The notes under the pieces: model-generated
Database searches by the model: none
Seen by the model: the letters and a program-made list of their open reading frames with translations, nothing else
What the model was told of the DNA's origin: nothing
DNA from: Vicinamibacterales bacterium
Lineage (GTDB): Bacteria; Acidobacteriota; Vicinamibacteria; Vicinamibacterales; UBA2999
Direction: 5' to 3'
Assembly: GCA_041394705.1 (NCBI GenBank)
Contig: JAWKHS010000007.1
Coordinates: 248,001 to 312,000, forward strand
DNA length: 64,000 nucleotides
Program-made: the position numbers and the translations under genes
Shown here: piece by piece, positions 35,100 through 43,576 of the stretch
Numbering within the stretch: position 1 is the stretch's first letter
How the letters are laid out: every line of letters starts with the position of its first letter

Positions 35100-36806
35100 A
35101 TGCGTTCCCTGCCTCCGGTCCTCGTCGTCGCCCTCGCCCTTGCCGTGGGAACCGCCCTGCCTTCGATGGCGAACGCCCAGCCCGGGGGGCGGACGACCGC
35201 CGGCCAGCGCACCCCGCCGCGGATGCTGCCGATGGGCCAGACGCCGCCCCGCGGCACGGGCGTGCTCCGGGGGGTGGTCGTGGCGGCCGATTCCGGCGCG
35301 CCGATCCGCCGGGCGCAGGTGCGCGCCTCGGCCCCCGGCGCCGACTCCCGGACCATCCTCACGGACGAGCAGGGCCGCTTCGAGTTGAAGGAACTGTCGG
35401 CCGGCCGCTACACCCTGACGGCCACGAAAGGCGGATTCGTCAGCCTGCAGTACGGGCAGCGCCGGCCGGGCGAGCCCGGCACGCCGGTGGAGCTGGCCGA
35501 CGGGCAGGCGATGGAGAAGATCGTGATCGGGCTGCCGCGCGGCAGCGTGATCACCGGACGCATCGTGGACGAGTTCGGCGAGGCGCTGACGGGCGCGCAG
35601 GTCCGGGCGCTCCGGTACGGCTACGCCGGCGGCATCCGGCGGCTCCTGCCTGCCGGCCAGGCCGACCGCACCGACGACCAGGGCACGTTCCGGATCTTCG
35701 GCCTGCCCCCGGGCGAGTACGTGGTCTCCGCCACGCTCAACGAAGATCGCGGCGGGCCGCGCCGGGGCGGCAACGTCGACGACCAGCCCTCCACGGGCTA
35801 CGCGCCCACCTATTACCCGGGCACGACCACCGCGGCCGACGCCCAGCGCGTCACCCTGGGGCTGGCCCAGGAGGTGAGCGGCATCGGCTTCGGCCTCTCG
35901 TTGATGCCGCTCTCCCGCATCAGCGGACGCGTCGTGGGCGCCACGGACCTTCGCGGCATGGTCGTGGCGATGCCGGACGACGGCGCGCGGATGGGCGGTC
36001 TGCGCGGCGGCCCGATGTCGGCCGACGGCACGTTCGAGATCTCGGGGCTGGCGCCGGGCCGCTACGTGCTCGTCGCCGGCCCGCGCGGCCGGCGCTCCGA
36101 CACCGAGCCTTCCGGCCGGCTGCCGATCACGGTGTCCGGCGTGGATCTGGAGAACGTGACGATTGCCCTCTCGCCTCCGGCGGTGGCAAGCGGCGTGGTC
36201 GTGACCGACACCGGCAAGGTGGGCCTGCGCGCGGGACAGATCCGGATGTCGTTCACGCCCGCCCAGCCCGACGCCCTCCAGGGCTTCCGCGGCGGCGGCG
36301 TGAGCGCCGGCGACGACTTCACGTTCGAGCTGGGCGGGATCACGGAACCGGGCTACCTGCGCGTGACGCCGCCGAGGGGCTGGTACCTGAAAGCCATCGA
36401 GCGCGCCGGGCAGGACATCACCGACCAGCTCCTGGCCATCGAGCCCGGCGGTCGGCTGAGCGGCCTCAGGGTCGTGCTGACCGAGAGCGCCTCCTCGGTG
36501 TCCGGCACGGTGAGGGACGACCGCGGCAACGCGGTGCTGGACGCCACCGTGGTGGTGTTCCCGGACGACGAGGCGAAGTGGGCGTTCCAGTCGCGACACA
36601 TCGCCACGGCGCGTCCGGACACGACGGGACGCTTCGAAATCGCGGGCCTGCCCGGCTACACGGACTACCGCATCGTGGCGGTGCAGGGGCTGGAGAACGG
36701 GTTCACGGGCGATCCCGAGGTGCTGGCGGGGCTGCGCGACCGCGCCGAACGCCTGTCGCTGAACCAGGGCGAAGTGAAGACGCTGGACGTCCGCCTGCGG
36801 CCCTGA
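35100..36806 (+). CDS. Secreted carboxypeptidase-regulatory-like domain protein
   Basis: 568 residues from ATG 35100 (AGGATCGGG upstream); ATG 35082 adds six residues. Signal peptide MRSLPPVLVVALALAVG...ANAQ. Same architecture as the protein at 30642-32468 (VLRGVVVAADSGAPIRRAQV, FELKELSAGRYTLTA, VITGRIVDEFGEALTGAQV, FRIFGLPPGEYVVSA, YAPTYYPGTTTAADAQ), so the two are tandem paralogues separated by the ADOP gene. Likely a surface or periplasmic beta-sandwich protein without catalysis. Confidence 0.82.
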   Translation: MRSLPPVLVVALALAVGTALPSMANAQPGGRTTAGQRTPPRMLPMGQTPPRGTGVLRGVVVAADSGAPIRRAQVRASAPGADSRTILTDEQGRFELKELSAGRYTLTATKGGFVSLQYGQRRPGEPGTPVELADGQAMEKIVIGLPRGSVITGRIVDEFGEALTGAQVRALRYGYAGGIRRLLPAGQADRTDDQGTFRIFGLPPGEYVVSATLNEDRGGPRRGGNVDDQPSTGYAPTYYPGTTTAADAQRVTLGLAQEVSGIGFGLSLMPLSRISGRVVGATDLRGMVVAMPDDGARMGGLRGGPMSADGTFEISGLAPGRYVLVAGPRGRRSDTEPSGRLPITVSGVDLENVTIALSPPAVASGVVVTDTGKVGLRAGQIRMSFTPAQPDALQGFRGGGVSAGDDFTFELGGITEPGYLRVTPPRGWYLKAIERAGQDITDQLLAIEPGGRLSGLRVVLTESASSVSGTVRDDRGNAVLDATVVVFPDDEAKWAFQSRHIATARPDTTGRFEIAGLPGYTDYRIVAVQGLENGFTGDPEVLAGLRDRAERLSLNQGEVKTLDVRLRP

Positions 36807-36824
36807 CGGCGGCGGCCGCGGGCC

Positions 36825-37793
36825 TCAGAAGAGGTCCGCGTGCCAGTAGGTGACGTCGGAGGCCGTGAGCGGCGGCATGGGCAGCGAGCGATCGCGCAGC
36901 GGCCGGATCATCATGACCTCGGCCGACGGCCGGCTCGTGGCGATCTCGACCTGCGGCGGCTTGAGCGACGACGGCCACAGGCCCACGATGCGCGGCGGCT
37001 CCTCGGCCGGCTCGCGCGCCAGCATCACCTGCAGCAGGGCGCCCAGCCGGGCGCCGTCCGGATCGCGATCGCCGGCCTCCTCGATCGTCCACTCGCCGTT
37101 GTGCACGGTGCACACGATGTAGGCGACGGCCTTGTGGCCCTCCTCCACGACCAGGAACTCCGTCTGGCGCAGGCCTGGAGGGCCGAGCCCCGAGAGCAGG
37201 CGCCGGCTGCCGATCGCGTAGCGGACGTACTCCTCGGTGCGGTCGAGGGCGAAACGCGACGAGGCGGCACGCGCGGCGCCGATCTCGGCCACATTCGCCA
37301 GGTCGCGATCGTCCCCGGCGCGGACGAGCATGGCCGGGGCGCCGCCGTGACGCGTCACGCGGAGCGCGACGGTCTCGAGCGGCATGGGCACGAAGTCCAT
37401 CCGCTCGTAGAGCGCGGGGCCGACGTTCGAGAAGAGCAGCGCGTACTCGTGGCCCTCGGTGTTCGCGGCGTCGATCAGGTGCGCAATGAGCGCGGTGGCG
37501 GCGCCGCGGCCGCGCAGCTCGCGCGGCGTGAACACGGCGCCGATGCCGATCACGCGCCGGATGCGCCCGTCGATGCGGGCCGAGAGGTCGTAGCGCTTGG
37601 CGCTCGCCAGCGGTCGCGTCCCGTCCAGGAGGACGACGCGCTCGACGTGGGCCTCCCCCCACGACGTCCGCTGCTGGCCGGCCTGGTAGCGGGCGTAGGC
37701 CTCGAACGGCAGGCCGCCGCCCCAGACGGCGTAGGTATCGCGGAGGATCTGATCGAGCGTCGTGCCCGAGGCCGGAGTGAGTGTGAGTGCCAT
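36825..37793 (-). CDS. GNAT-family N-acetyltransferase
   Basis: 322 residues from ATG 37793. The acetyl-CoA motif is visible (GIGAVFTPRELRGRGAATALIAHLID), within the first 130 residues, and a second GNAT-like half follows (FLVVEEGHKAVAYIVC), so this is a longer, Eis-like two-part member. The acceptor is unknown. Convergent with the preceding regulatory-domain protein and divergent from the PLP enzyme (70 bp between starts). Confidence 0.8.
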   Translation of the reverse strand: MALTLTPASGTTLDQILRDTYAVWGGGLPFEAYARYQAGQQRTSWGEAHVERVVLLDGTRPLASAKRYDLSARIDGRIRRVIGIGAVFTPRELRGRGAATALIAHLIDAANTEGHEYALLFSNVGPALYERMDFVPMPLETVALRVTRHGGAPAMLVRAGDDRDLANVAEIGAARAASSRFALDRTEEYVRYAIGSRRLLSGLGPPGLRQTEFLVVEEGHKAVAYIVCTVHNGEWTIEEAGDRDPDGARLGALLQVMLAREPAEEPPRIVGLWPSSLKPPQVEIATSRPSAEVMMIRPLRDRSLPMPPLTASDVTYWHADLF

Positions 37794-37863
37794 GCGCTGC
37801 GCGGACGGCAGAGCCGCCCGAAACCGTGACAGGGTACTCCAGGGCGCCGCGTATCATGTCGCG

Positions 37864-39003
37864 GTGACGCTCCTTGACCTTCCGACGCCGGCCGTGATCG
37901 TGGAGCGGCCGAGACTGCTGGCGAACATCACGCGGATGCAGGCGGCCGCCACGGCGGCGGGCGTGGCGCTGCGCCCGCACGCCAAGACCCACAAGAGCCC
38001 CATGGTGGCGCGCCTCCAGCTCGACGCGGGGGCCATCGGCATCTGCTGCGCGAAGCTGGGCGAGGCCGAGGTGTTCGCCGAGGCGGGCGTGGCCGACATC
38101 CGCCTGCCCTACCCCCTCCAGCCGGTGAACGCGGACCGCGTGCTGGCCCTGCAGCGCCAGACGCGCCTGTCCTTCATCGTCGATCACCTTGACGTGGCCC
38201 GCGGCTGGTCCGAGGCGATGCTCGCGGCCGGCGGCCGGGCCGACGTGCTGGTGAAGGTGGACGTGGGCTTCCATCGCTGCGGGATCCCGTCCGACCCCGC
38301 CGTCGCCGTACCGTTCCTCCGCGCGGTCGAGGCGATGGCTGGCCTGCGCCTGCTGGGCATCCTGAGCCACGCGGGCCACACCTACCACGCCCACTCGGAG
38401 GAGGAGCTCAAGGCCATGGCCGAGGGCGAGCGCGCGGCGATGGCGGCCCTGGCGACGGAAGCCCGTGGGGCCGGCCTGGCCATCGCGGAGGTGAGCGCCG
38501 GGGCGACGCCGCCGGCCCGCTACTCCCTGGCCGAGGGCGCGGCAAGCTTCACGGAGTTCCGTCCCGGCAACTACGTGTACTTCGATCGCACGATGGTGGG
38601 CCTGGGCGCGGCCACGAGAGACGACTGCGCGCTGTCGGTCCTGGCGACAGTGGTGAGCGCGCCAGCGCCGGACCGCGTGGTGCTGGACTGCGGCAGCAAG
38701 ACGCTGGCCGCCGACGGCGTCCGCGGCTTCGCCGCGTCCGGCGGGCATGGCGACGTGTATCGCAACGTGGTGGCGCGCGCCGGTGCGGAGCCCGATCCGC
38801 ACTTGATCGTCGAGCGTCTCTCGGAGGAACATGCGACCGTCCGCGTGACGGCCGGCAGCGAACGGCTGGCGCCGGGCGATCGCGTCAGGGTCGTGCCCAA
38901 TCACGCCTGCGTCGTCTCCAACCTGGTGGACGAGGCGTGGCTCGTGGAGGGCGCCGACGTGATGGGCCCGATGCCCATCGCGGCGCGAGGCAGAATTCAG
39001 TAG
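37864..39003 (+). CDS. D-threonine aldolase/D-serine dehydratase-like PLP enzyme
   Basis: 379 residues from GTG 37864. Fold-type III alanine-racemase-like barrel: LDLPTPAVIVERPRLLANI and the PLP-lysine motif RPHAKTHKSP, then VKVDVGFHRCGI, ILSHAGHTYHA and the C-terminal metal site VVPNHACVV. The NHxC metal ligands are those of eukaryote-type D-serine dehydratase and related D-threonine aldolases, which need Zn or Mn. The products would be pyruvate and ammonia, or glycine and acetaldehyde. It is followed after 36 bp by a BMC shell gene, and by nothing else in the unit. No encapsulation peptide is evident at either end. Confidence 0.87.
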   Translation: MTLLDLPTPAVIVERPRLLANITRMQAAATAAGVALRPHAKTHKSPMVARLQLDAGAIGICCAKLGEAEVFAEAGVADIRLPYPLQPVNADRVLALQRQTRLSFIVDHLDVARGWSEAMLAAGGRADVLVKVDVGFHRCGIPSDPAVAVPFLRAVEAMAGLRLLGILSHAGHTYHAHSEEELKAMAEGERAAMAALATEARGAGLAIAEVSAGATPPARYSLAEGAASFTEFRPGNYVYFDRTMVGLGAATRDDCALSVLATVVSAPAPDRVVLDCGSKTLAADGVRGFAASGGHGDVYRNVVARAGAEPDPHLIVERLSEEHATVRVTAGSERLAPGDRVRVVPNHACVVSNLVDEAWLVEGADVMGPMPIAARGRIQ

Positions 39004-39039
39004 CGCGCCATGAGTACAGCCCGGCGAAGAGGAGCGGAC

Positions 39040-39342
39040 GTGAGCGACACGGCGGAAGTCGGCGAGGCGCTCGGCATGATCGAAACGCGTGGCTACATCG
39101 GCATGGTGGAAGCCGCCGACGCCATGCTGAAGACCGCTAACGTCGTCTTCGTCGGCTGGCAGAAGGTGGACGCCGGCCTCGTGACCGCCATCATCCGCGG
39201 CGACGTCGGGTCCGTGAAGGCCGCCACCGACGCCGGCGCCGCCGCCGCACGCCGCGTCGGCGAACTGGTGGGCGTCCACGTCATCCCGCGTCCAGGCGAC
39301 GACCTGGAGTCGGTCTTCCCGATCCGCCCCAAGGGCGCGTAG
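39040..39342 (+). CDS. Bacterial microcompartment shell protein, BMC-H type
   Basis: 100 residues from GTG 39040, chosen because AAGAGGAG lies seven bases upstream; ATG 39010 has no such site. Single BMC domain: ALGMIETRGYIGMVEAADAMLKTANV, the pore-loop region WQKVDAGLVTAIIRGDVGSV, and AAARRVGELVGVHVIPRP. Usual length for PduA/EutM/CcmK-like hexamers. The pore residues KVDAG replace the KIGSG of PduA. No pentamer (BMC-P) or other shell gene is within the window. It is probably co-transcribed with the PLP enzyme and ends 54 bp before the first 214-bp hairpin element. Confidence 0.92.
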   Translation: MSDTAEVGEALGMIETRGYIGMVEAADAMLKTANVVFVGWQKVDAGLVTAIIRGDVGSVKAATDAGAAAARRVGELVGVHVIPRPGDDLESVFPIRPKGA

Positions 39343-39396
39343 CTCTTCGATCCCGACGGCGCCACCGCGCGCGCCGAATCTAGAGCACGCCTGGGT

Positions 39397-39610
39397 GGCA
39401 GTCGCGCCGGCGACGCATTCAGTCGTCGGCTCCGATGAGTCGCGTCGGTCACTCGCACCTCCCGGCGGCTCGTCCTGCCGTCCAAAGCCTTTCTGGGGAC
39501 CCCCAGCCCCTACCCTGCATGTCGCCCGCACTCCCGGTGCGAGTGTCGGCTCTCCGAACGACGACGACTCATAGTCGCCGCCGACCGAACACGTCGCCCA
39601 CGCAACTGCC
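39397..39610 (-). repeat. 214-bp hairpin-forming interspersed element, copy A
   Basis: Reverse complement matches 43577-43790 without gaps, about nine positions in ten by eye. Ends are inverted repeats (GGCAGTTGCG... and ...CGCGACTGCC on the minus strand), and a conserved palindrome CTGGGGGTCCCCAG sits near the centre. The layout resembles a MITE or structured interspersed repeat. No open reading frame is conserved between the copies. The 326 bases from here to the next gene hold no recognisable gene. Confidence 0.85.
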
Positions 39611-39936
39611 GTGAGGCGTCGGTGTCCGCGGGCGCCCCGTCGCCACGCCACTCGGTGTGCCTTCGGCTACCAACCGCCGCCGTCCCAAGCGGAGCTCTTC
39701 TCCTGCGCCCGACGACATCCAAGCGCCGGCCTATCCCGGTTTCGGACACAGGCTATGCGGCTGGCGCCAAAAACACACGACCCGTGGTTTCCGTCGGCGC
39801 AACTGGCACCTACGGCAGGCATTGACGTTCGTCGAGATGCGCCGGAGAATCGCACACGGCTTCGCGAGCGAACTCCGCGACGCTCAGGGGACTCGCGGTT
39901 ACTCGCGCGAAAAGCTGCGGGCCACCGACATAAAGT

Positions 39937-41073
39937 ATGCCGGACAGAAATATGCCGAGTCCATCAGACGAGGTCATAACCGAGCTGCGAGAGCGCGAGC
40001 CGCACCTTGCTGCGCTCGCTCAAGAGCGCGCGGGAGCCGCGAGGCTTCTGATTGAGTTGCCGAATACGTTGACGATCGAGCGCGTCGCTCATGATGTCGA
40101 GTCGCATCGACTCTGGGAGCTGGCCGGCCTCTACTTCATGAACAGCGCCCGGCCGTACGAGGGGCTGGTGCTATTTTGGGGACTCTACCGTCAGATGCTC
40201 TCTGCTCAACAGCTCGGTGTCCGCCTGCATAAGGGCATGCCGCTGGTGTGGATGAGCGATTGCTACGCACGCCTTGGCTTTCCGGTTCATTCGAAGCGCT
40301 ACCTGATGCTCACACTGGTCGAAGACGCCCTACGAGAGCACGGGCACCTCTCTACCGAGACGACGGGAACATACTTTCGCTTGGCATGGGGCCGGGGGCT
40401 TGCACACGAAGAAATCAACCGGTATGCAGGCGAGTTCGAACGCCTAGCAGGCGAGGTGCCGGATCTCGCGGGGTTCCCAGAGGCGCTGCTTCAGGACGTC
40501 GACGACGCGTGGCTCACCGAGTTTCCTTCTCCAGAAGAGGCGTCGCACTACAGGCTGACGCCAGAGTATGCGTCATTTCTGCTTGCCAGACTTGGAAAGG
40601 GTGACGGCAAGGACCTCGAACGGCTTGCAGCGTACCTTCTATCGTGCATGCCCGGGTGTCGAACGAAGAGGCGCCAGCGGAGCGCCTCGACGGATTACGA
40701 CCTGGTGTGCTCGATGGAGGGGTTCGATGTTGACTTCCGCTCGGAGCTTGGCAGGTACTTCGTCTGCGAGTGCAAGGACTGGAGTAAACCGGCAGACTTC
40801 AGCACCATCGCCAAGTTCTGCCGGGTTCTCGACTCGACCAAAGCGCGATTCGGCATTCTGTTCTCTCGAAATGGCATTTCGGGCGCGCGCCGCACCGTCA
40901 ATGCCGAGCGCGAACAGCTGAAGGTGTTCCAGGATCGAGGCGTGGTGGTGATTGCCGTCACCGAGGCGGACGTGCGTCGCGTCGTAGAGGGAATCAACTT
41001 CATCGGTGTGCTCCGCGAAAAGTACGAAGCGGTTCGCCTTGACCTACTCGGTGCGACTGAATCATCCAATTGA
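39937..41073 (+). CDS. PD-(D/E)XK (Mrr/restriction-endonuclease-like) nuclease with helical N-terminal domain
   Basis: 378 residues from ATG 39937 (ATG 39952 also possible; neither has a ribosome binding site). Residues 1-220 are helical and unfamiliar. Residues 224-350 match the Mrr/RecB-like nuclease core: DLERLAAYLL (Glu228), STDYDLVC (Asp255), then YFVCECKDW with Glu278-x-Lys280. Such domains cut DNA, often in restriction or phage defence. Codon use is less GC-rich than the neighbours. The stop codon is 2 bp before an attC site, the position expected of an integron cassette gene. Target and partner are unknown. Confidence 0.8.
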   Translation: MPDRNMPSPSDEVITELREREPHLAALAQERAGAARLLIELPNTLTIERVAHDVESHRLWELAGLYFMNSARPYEGLVLFWGLYRQMLSAQQLGVRLHKGMPLVWMSDCYARLGFPVHSKRYLMLTLVEDALREHGHLSTETTGTYFRLAWGRGLAHEEINRYAGEFERLAGEVPDLAGFPEALLQDVDDAWLTEFPSPEEASHYRLTPEYASFLLARLGKGDGKDLERLAAYLLSCMPGCRTKRRQRSASTDYDLVCSMEGFDVDFRSELGRYFVCECKDWSKPADFSTIAKFCRVLDSTKARFGILFSRNGISGARRTVNAEREQLKVFQDRGVVVIAVTEADVRRVVEGINFIGVLREKYEAVRLDLLGATESSN

Positions 41074-41075
41074 GC

Positions 41076-41147
41076 GCCTAACTACGGCTTGTAGCCAACA
41101 GCGCTCCGCGATCCTCAAGCCGTTGCGGCTGAAGGGGGACGTTAGGC
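41076..41147 (+). other. Integron attC recombination site
   Basis: R'' GCCTAAC (41076-41082) and R' GTTAGGC (41141-41147) are perfectly complementary and fit RYYYAAC/GTTRRRY. Inside, L'' CTTGTAGCC (41088-41096) pairs with L' GGCTGAAG (41127-41134) leaving one extrahelical G; spacers are 5 and 6 nt. Total 72 bp. It follows the nuclease stop by 2 bp, and the TIR gene starts 10 bp after it. Confidence 0.88.
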
Positions 41148-41157
41148 GGATCCAACA

Positions 41158-42069
41158 ATGTACGACCCGATTCAAGCCAGGGACGTATTCGTCGCACATG
41201 CTGCAGAAGACTCGGCGACCGCATTGGAACTCGCGGCGAAGCTGGAGGAGCATGGTGTCACATGCTGGCTGGCGCCACGGGACGTGGCGCCGAGCCGCCT
41301 GTACGCCGAGTCGCTGTATCGCGCGATCGAAGCAGCGCCGGTGTTCATCGTGTTGATCTCAAAGGCGGCGAACAACAGCACCCATGTGGCACGGGAGCTT
41401 GAGATCGCGGACCAGATGGGAAGGCGTGTCGTTCCAGTACGCCTTGAGGACTTCGAGGCGACCGGCGCGTTCTGCTACTACACTCGAGCGGCGCATTTCT
41501 ACCACTGGCACGAGGACCGCGCCGGCGTGTTGGCGAAAGTCACCGACCAGGTCACCAGCGCCCGTGCCGGCTTGCCCGCGACAGGCTCTAGTGACAACTC
41601 TCACGGCAGCACACCACGCTTGGCGATTGACCGCGCCGGCATTAAGAGGGCGCTGAGACTCAGCCTGGCAAGTGCATGGATTGGTTCGATCGCACTCGCC
41701 GTTACGGTCGCTTACGACTTCGGTGTCACGAGGACGGCAGTCCGCTTGTGGAGCGTGGCATATTCCGTGACACTTCTGTCGTTCTTGTTCGGCGCGTGTG
41801 CCTCAGTTGTATTGGGCGTGCAGTCACTTCGACAGGGCTTCGTGCCGGGAACGCTACAAGGTTTGTTGTGGCCTGGAGTCGCGGCAGTAGGACAGTTGGT
41901 CGCCTTCACGCTCGCTGCGAACCTGCTCAAGTCTTTGCCATTCGTGAGTGAATTCGAAGGCTTGTTGGCGTTCGTGGTCTGCGGAACGTTCGGTCCGGCT
42001 GGGCTTACGTACAGCGCCATGACTGTAACGCGTGCAATCGATAGAGCTAGTCGTCGTTTGACAGGATGA
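41158..42069 (+). CDS. TIR-domain protein with C-terminal membrane helices
   Basis: 303 residues from ATG 41158. The N-terminal TIR domain (5-140) shows DVFVAHAAED, WLAPRDVAPSRLYAESLYRAI and ISKAANNSTHVARELEIADQ, where Glu80 matches the NADase catalytic glutamate. A linker (141-160) leads to about four membrane helices (e.g. ASAWIGSIALAVTVAY, VTLLSFLFGACASVVL, AAVGQLVAFTLAANLL). TIR proteins in bacteria often act as NAD-consuming or membrane-damaging effectors in phage defence. The gene begins 10 bp after an attC site and ends just before an attC-like remnant, so it is itself a cassette. Confidence 0.85.
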   Translation: MYDPIQARDVFVAHAAEDSATALELAAKLEEHGVTCWLAPRDVAPSRLYAESLYRAIEAAPVFIVLISKAANNSTHVARELEIADQMGRRVVPVRLEDFEATGAFCYYTRAAHFYHWHEDRAGVLAKVTDQVTSARAGLPATGSSDNSHGSTPRLAIDRAGIKRALRLSLASAWIGSIALAVTVAYDFGVTRTAVRLWSVAYSVTLLSFLFGACASVVLGVQSLRQGFVPGTLQGLLWPGVAAVGQLVAFTLAANLLKSLPFVSEFEGLLAFVVCGTFGPAGLTYSAMTVTRAIDRASRRLTG

Positions 42070-42071
42070 CT

Positions 42072-42145
42072 GCCATATCCACTGCTTGCAGCCCACAGCG
42101 GCGGGCGCGATGACGAGCCGCCGCGGCTGAAGCAGCGCACGACAG
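42072..42145 (+). other. Degenerate attC-like site
   Basis: Three bases after the TIR stop. L-type arms GCTTGCAGCC (42084-42093) and GGCTGAAGC (42125-42133) pair with one extrahelical G as in the attC at 41076, but the R boxes at the expected places (GCCATAT, ACGACAG) do not match consensus. Probably a decayed site. Confidence 0.5.
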
Positions 42146-42213
42146 CGAGCTCACGATCACGACTCGACACGGCAGAGCGCGCGGCCGACCCGTGGTAGCC
42201 TCAGCAGGTCGCA

Positions 42214-42492
42214 ATGAGCGAGTTCGAGTGGGACCCGCGCAAGGCGCGGAGCAATCTCAAGAAGCACGGCGTCTCATTCGCCGAGGCGTTGACTGTGTTC
42301 GCCGACCCAGCGGCTCGGATCTTTGATGATCCGGACCACTCGGTCGACGAGCGTCGTGAGATCATTGTTGGGTACTCCGGGCGTCCACGGCTGCTAGTCG
42401 TGGGCTTCACGGAACGCGTGGGTCGGGTCCGGATCATCACCGCGCGACGGGCCTCGCGCGCCGAGACGAAGCGTCATGAAGAGAACACGTAG
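42214..42492 (+). CDS. BrnT-type toxin (RelE/ParE-like RNase)
   Basis: 92 residues from ATG 42214. FEWDPRKARSNLKKHGVSFAEAL, VFADP, then DERREIIVGYSGRPRLLVVGFTE and RIITARRASRAETK, a near-complete BrnT pattern. BrnT is a ribosome-independent RNase. It precedes and overlaps the antitoxin gene by 17 bp, the normal toxin-first order of brnTA operons. Lies in the low-GC cassette segment. Confidence 0.92.
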   Translation: MSEFEWDPRKARSNLKKHGVSFAEALTVFADPAARIFDDPDHSVDERREIIVGYSGRPRLLVVGFTERVGRVRIITARRASRAETKRHEENT

Positions 42493-42715
42493 GGCCAAGA
42501 CGGCGCGGGACCTCCGCACGGAATACGAGTTCGACTACGGAAAGGGGCGGAAGAACCGCTTCGCAGTCGGCGGCCCGCCAGCCGTCGCCGTGGTGCTCGA
42601 GCCCGATGTAGCTCGCGTCTTCGACTCCTCCGCGAAGGTGAACCGGCTTCTCAGGTCGGTCATCAAGGCCGTGCCTGTGTCCTCGGCGAGCGCTCGGAAA
42701 CGCAAAGTGGGCTGA
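42476..42715 (+). CDS. Antitoxin partner of BrnT
   Basis: 79 residues from ATG 42476, overlapping brnT by 17 bp. LRTEYEFDYGKGRKNRFAVG, AVAVVLEPDVARVFDSSAKVNRLLRSVI matches antitoxins of the type 'YDFSKG...NVVVLDPDVA..F.....VN.ALR', not the classical BrnA ribbon-helix-helix sequence. It likely neutralises and autoregulates; the family match is by motif only. Confidence 0.75.
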   Translation: MKRTRRAKTARDLRTEYEFDYGKGRKNRFAVGGPPAVAVVLEPDVARVFDSSAKVNRLLRSVIKAVPVSSASARKRKVG

Positions 42716-43576
42716 CCACAAGATGTCGCCTACCCGACACGCAACGCACTGGTTGACGTCAGCCTCTCGGGTGACGCTCTGCGCCTCCAGATGGCGGCCT
42801 CTTACATCTGGTGAGGGAGTCTGAGTTCAAGAGGAAGGTGCCGTTCGACTGCGACTACAACCGGGTGGGCGCACTGACGCGGGCGAGCGGCCTGGTCCAC
42901 GTGTCGAGCGGGTTGGGTGCGGGACCGCCCGGGCGACCGGCAGCAGGTTCACGGCCGCTCGGATCAGTCGCGCGACCGACGTTTGGAGTCGCTCGGCCCG
43001 CTGCAGGAACCCGATGGGTGTGTGCAACCACCCGCGTGACCTGCGTCAGGACCCAGACGGGCATGTGCAGCACCCGCGTGAGCTGTTGCAGCAACCCGCG
43101 GGCCTGCGTGAGCACCCCGCAGGGTTACGTTCAGCACCCCCCAGGGTTACCGCAGCAGTAGCACCGACCTGCAACTGGTTGATCGGCAGGCACTTAAGTG
43201 CCTGCCAAGAAGACCTCCCCGCGGTGTGCTCCCGTGAGTCCGCGATTCTGGTGCGGTCACCCCGCGGGTCCGTGAAGCTGGTTCAGGCTTCACGAAGGCG
43301 ACCCCGGCGCGTCCTTCCGTCGGCCCGGCGAGCGCGCCTGTGAGTCCGTGCTACCGCGGTTGGCCAGACCCTCGATCGCGAAACCGGGTCCGTCGTCTGC
43401 GGCTGTCGTCCCGTCGGCCGCTGCAGGAGGTCCTGGAAGTGGTGCAGCAATCCGCCGCCGTGGTTCAGCAGACCCGGCGTCCGCTGCGGTAGGTCAGCGG
43501 GGCGCTCCGGTCGGTCTGCCGACGACTGAGGGCGGCTTCGTGCCGTCACCGGCCGCTGCGCTGGTGCCGCCCGCTC
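42716..43576. other. Gene-free stretch with degenerate repeats
   Basis: No convincing gene in 861 bases. On the minus strand, 42990-43120 and 43380-43500 contain leucine-rich repeat-like coding remnants (GLLQQLTRVL, WVLTQVTRVV; GLLNHGGGLLHHF), with the DNA word GCGTGA.CTG recurring. May be a decayed gene or further degenerate cassettes; no attC was found here. Confidence 0.4.

Noticed and set aside
39093..39651. Minus-strand frames across copy A of the 214-bp element
   Set aside because: They share peptides with frames over copy B only because the DNA repeats; frames and ends are not conserved.
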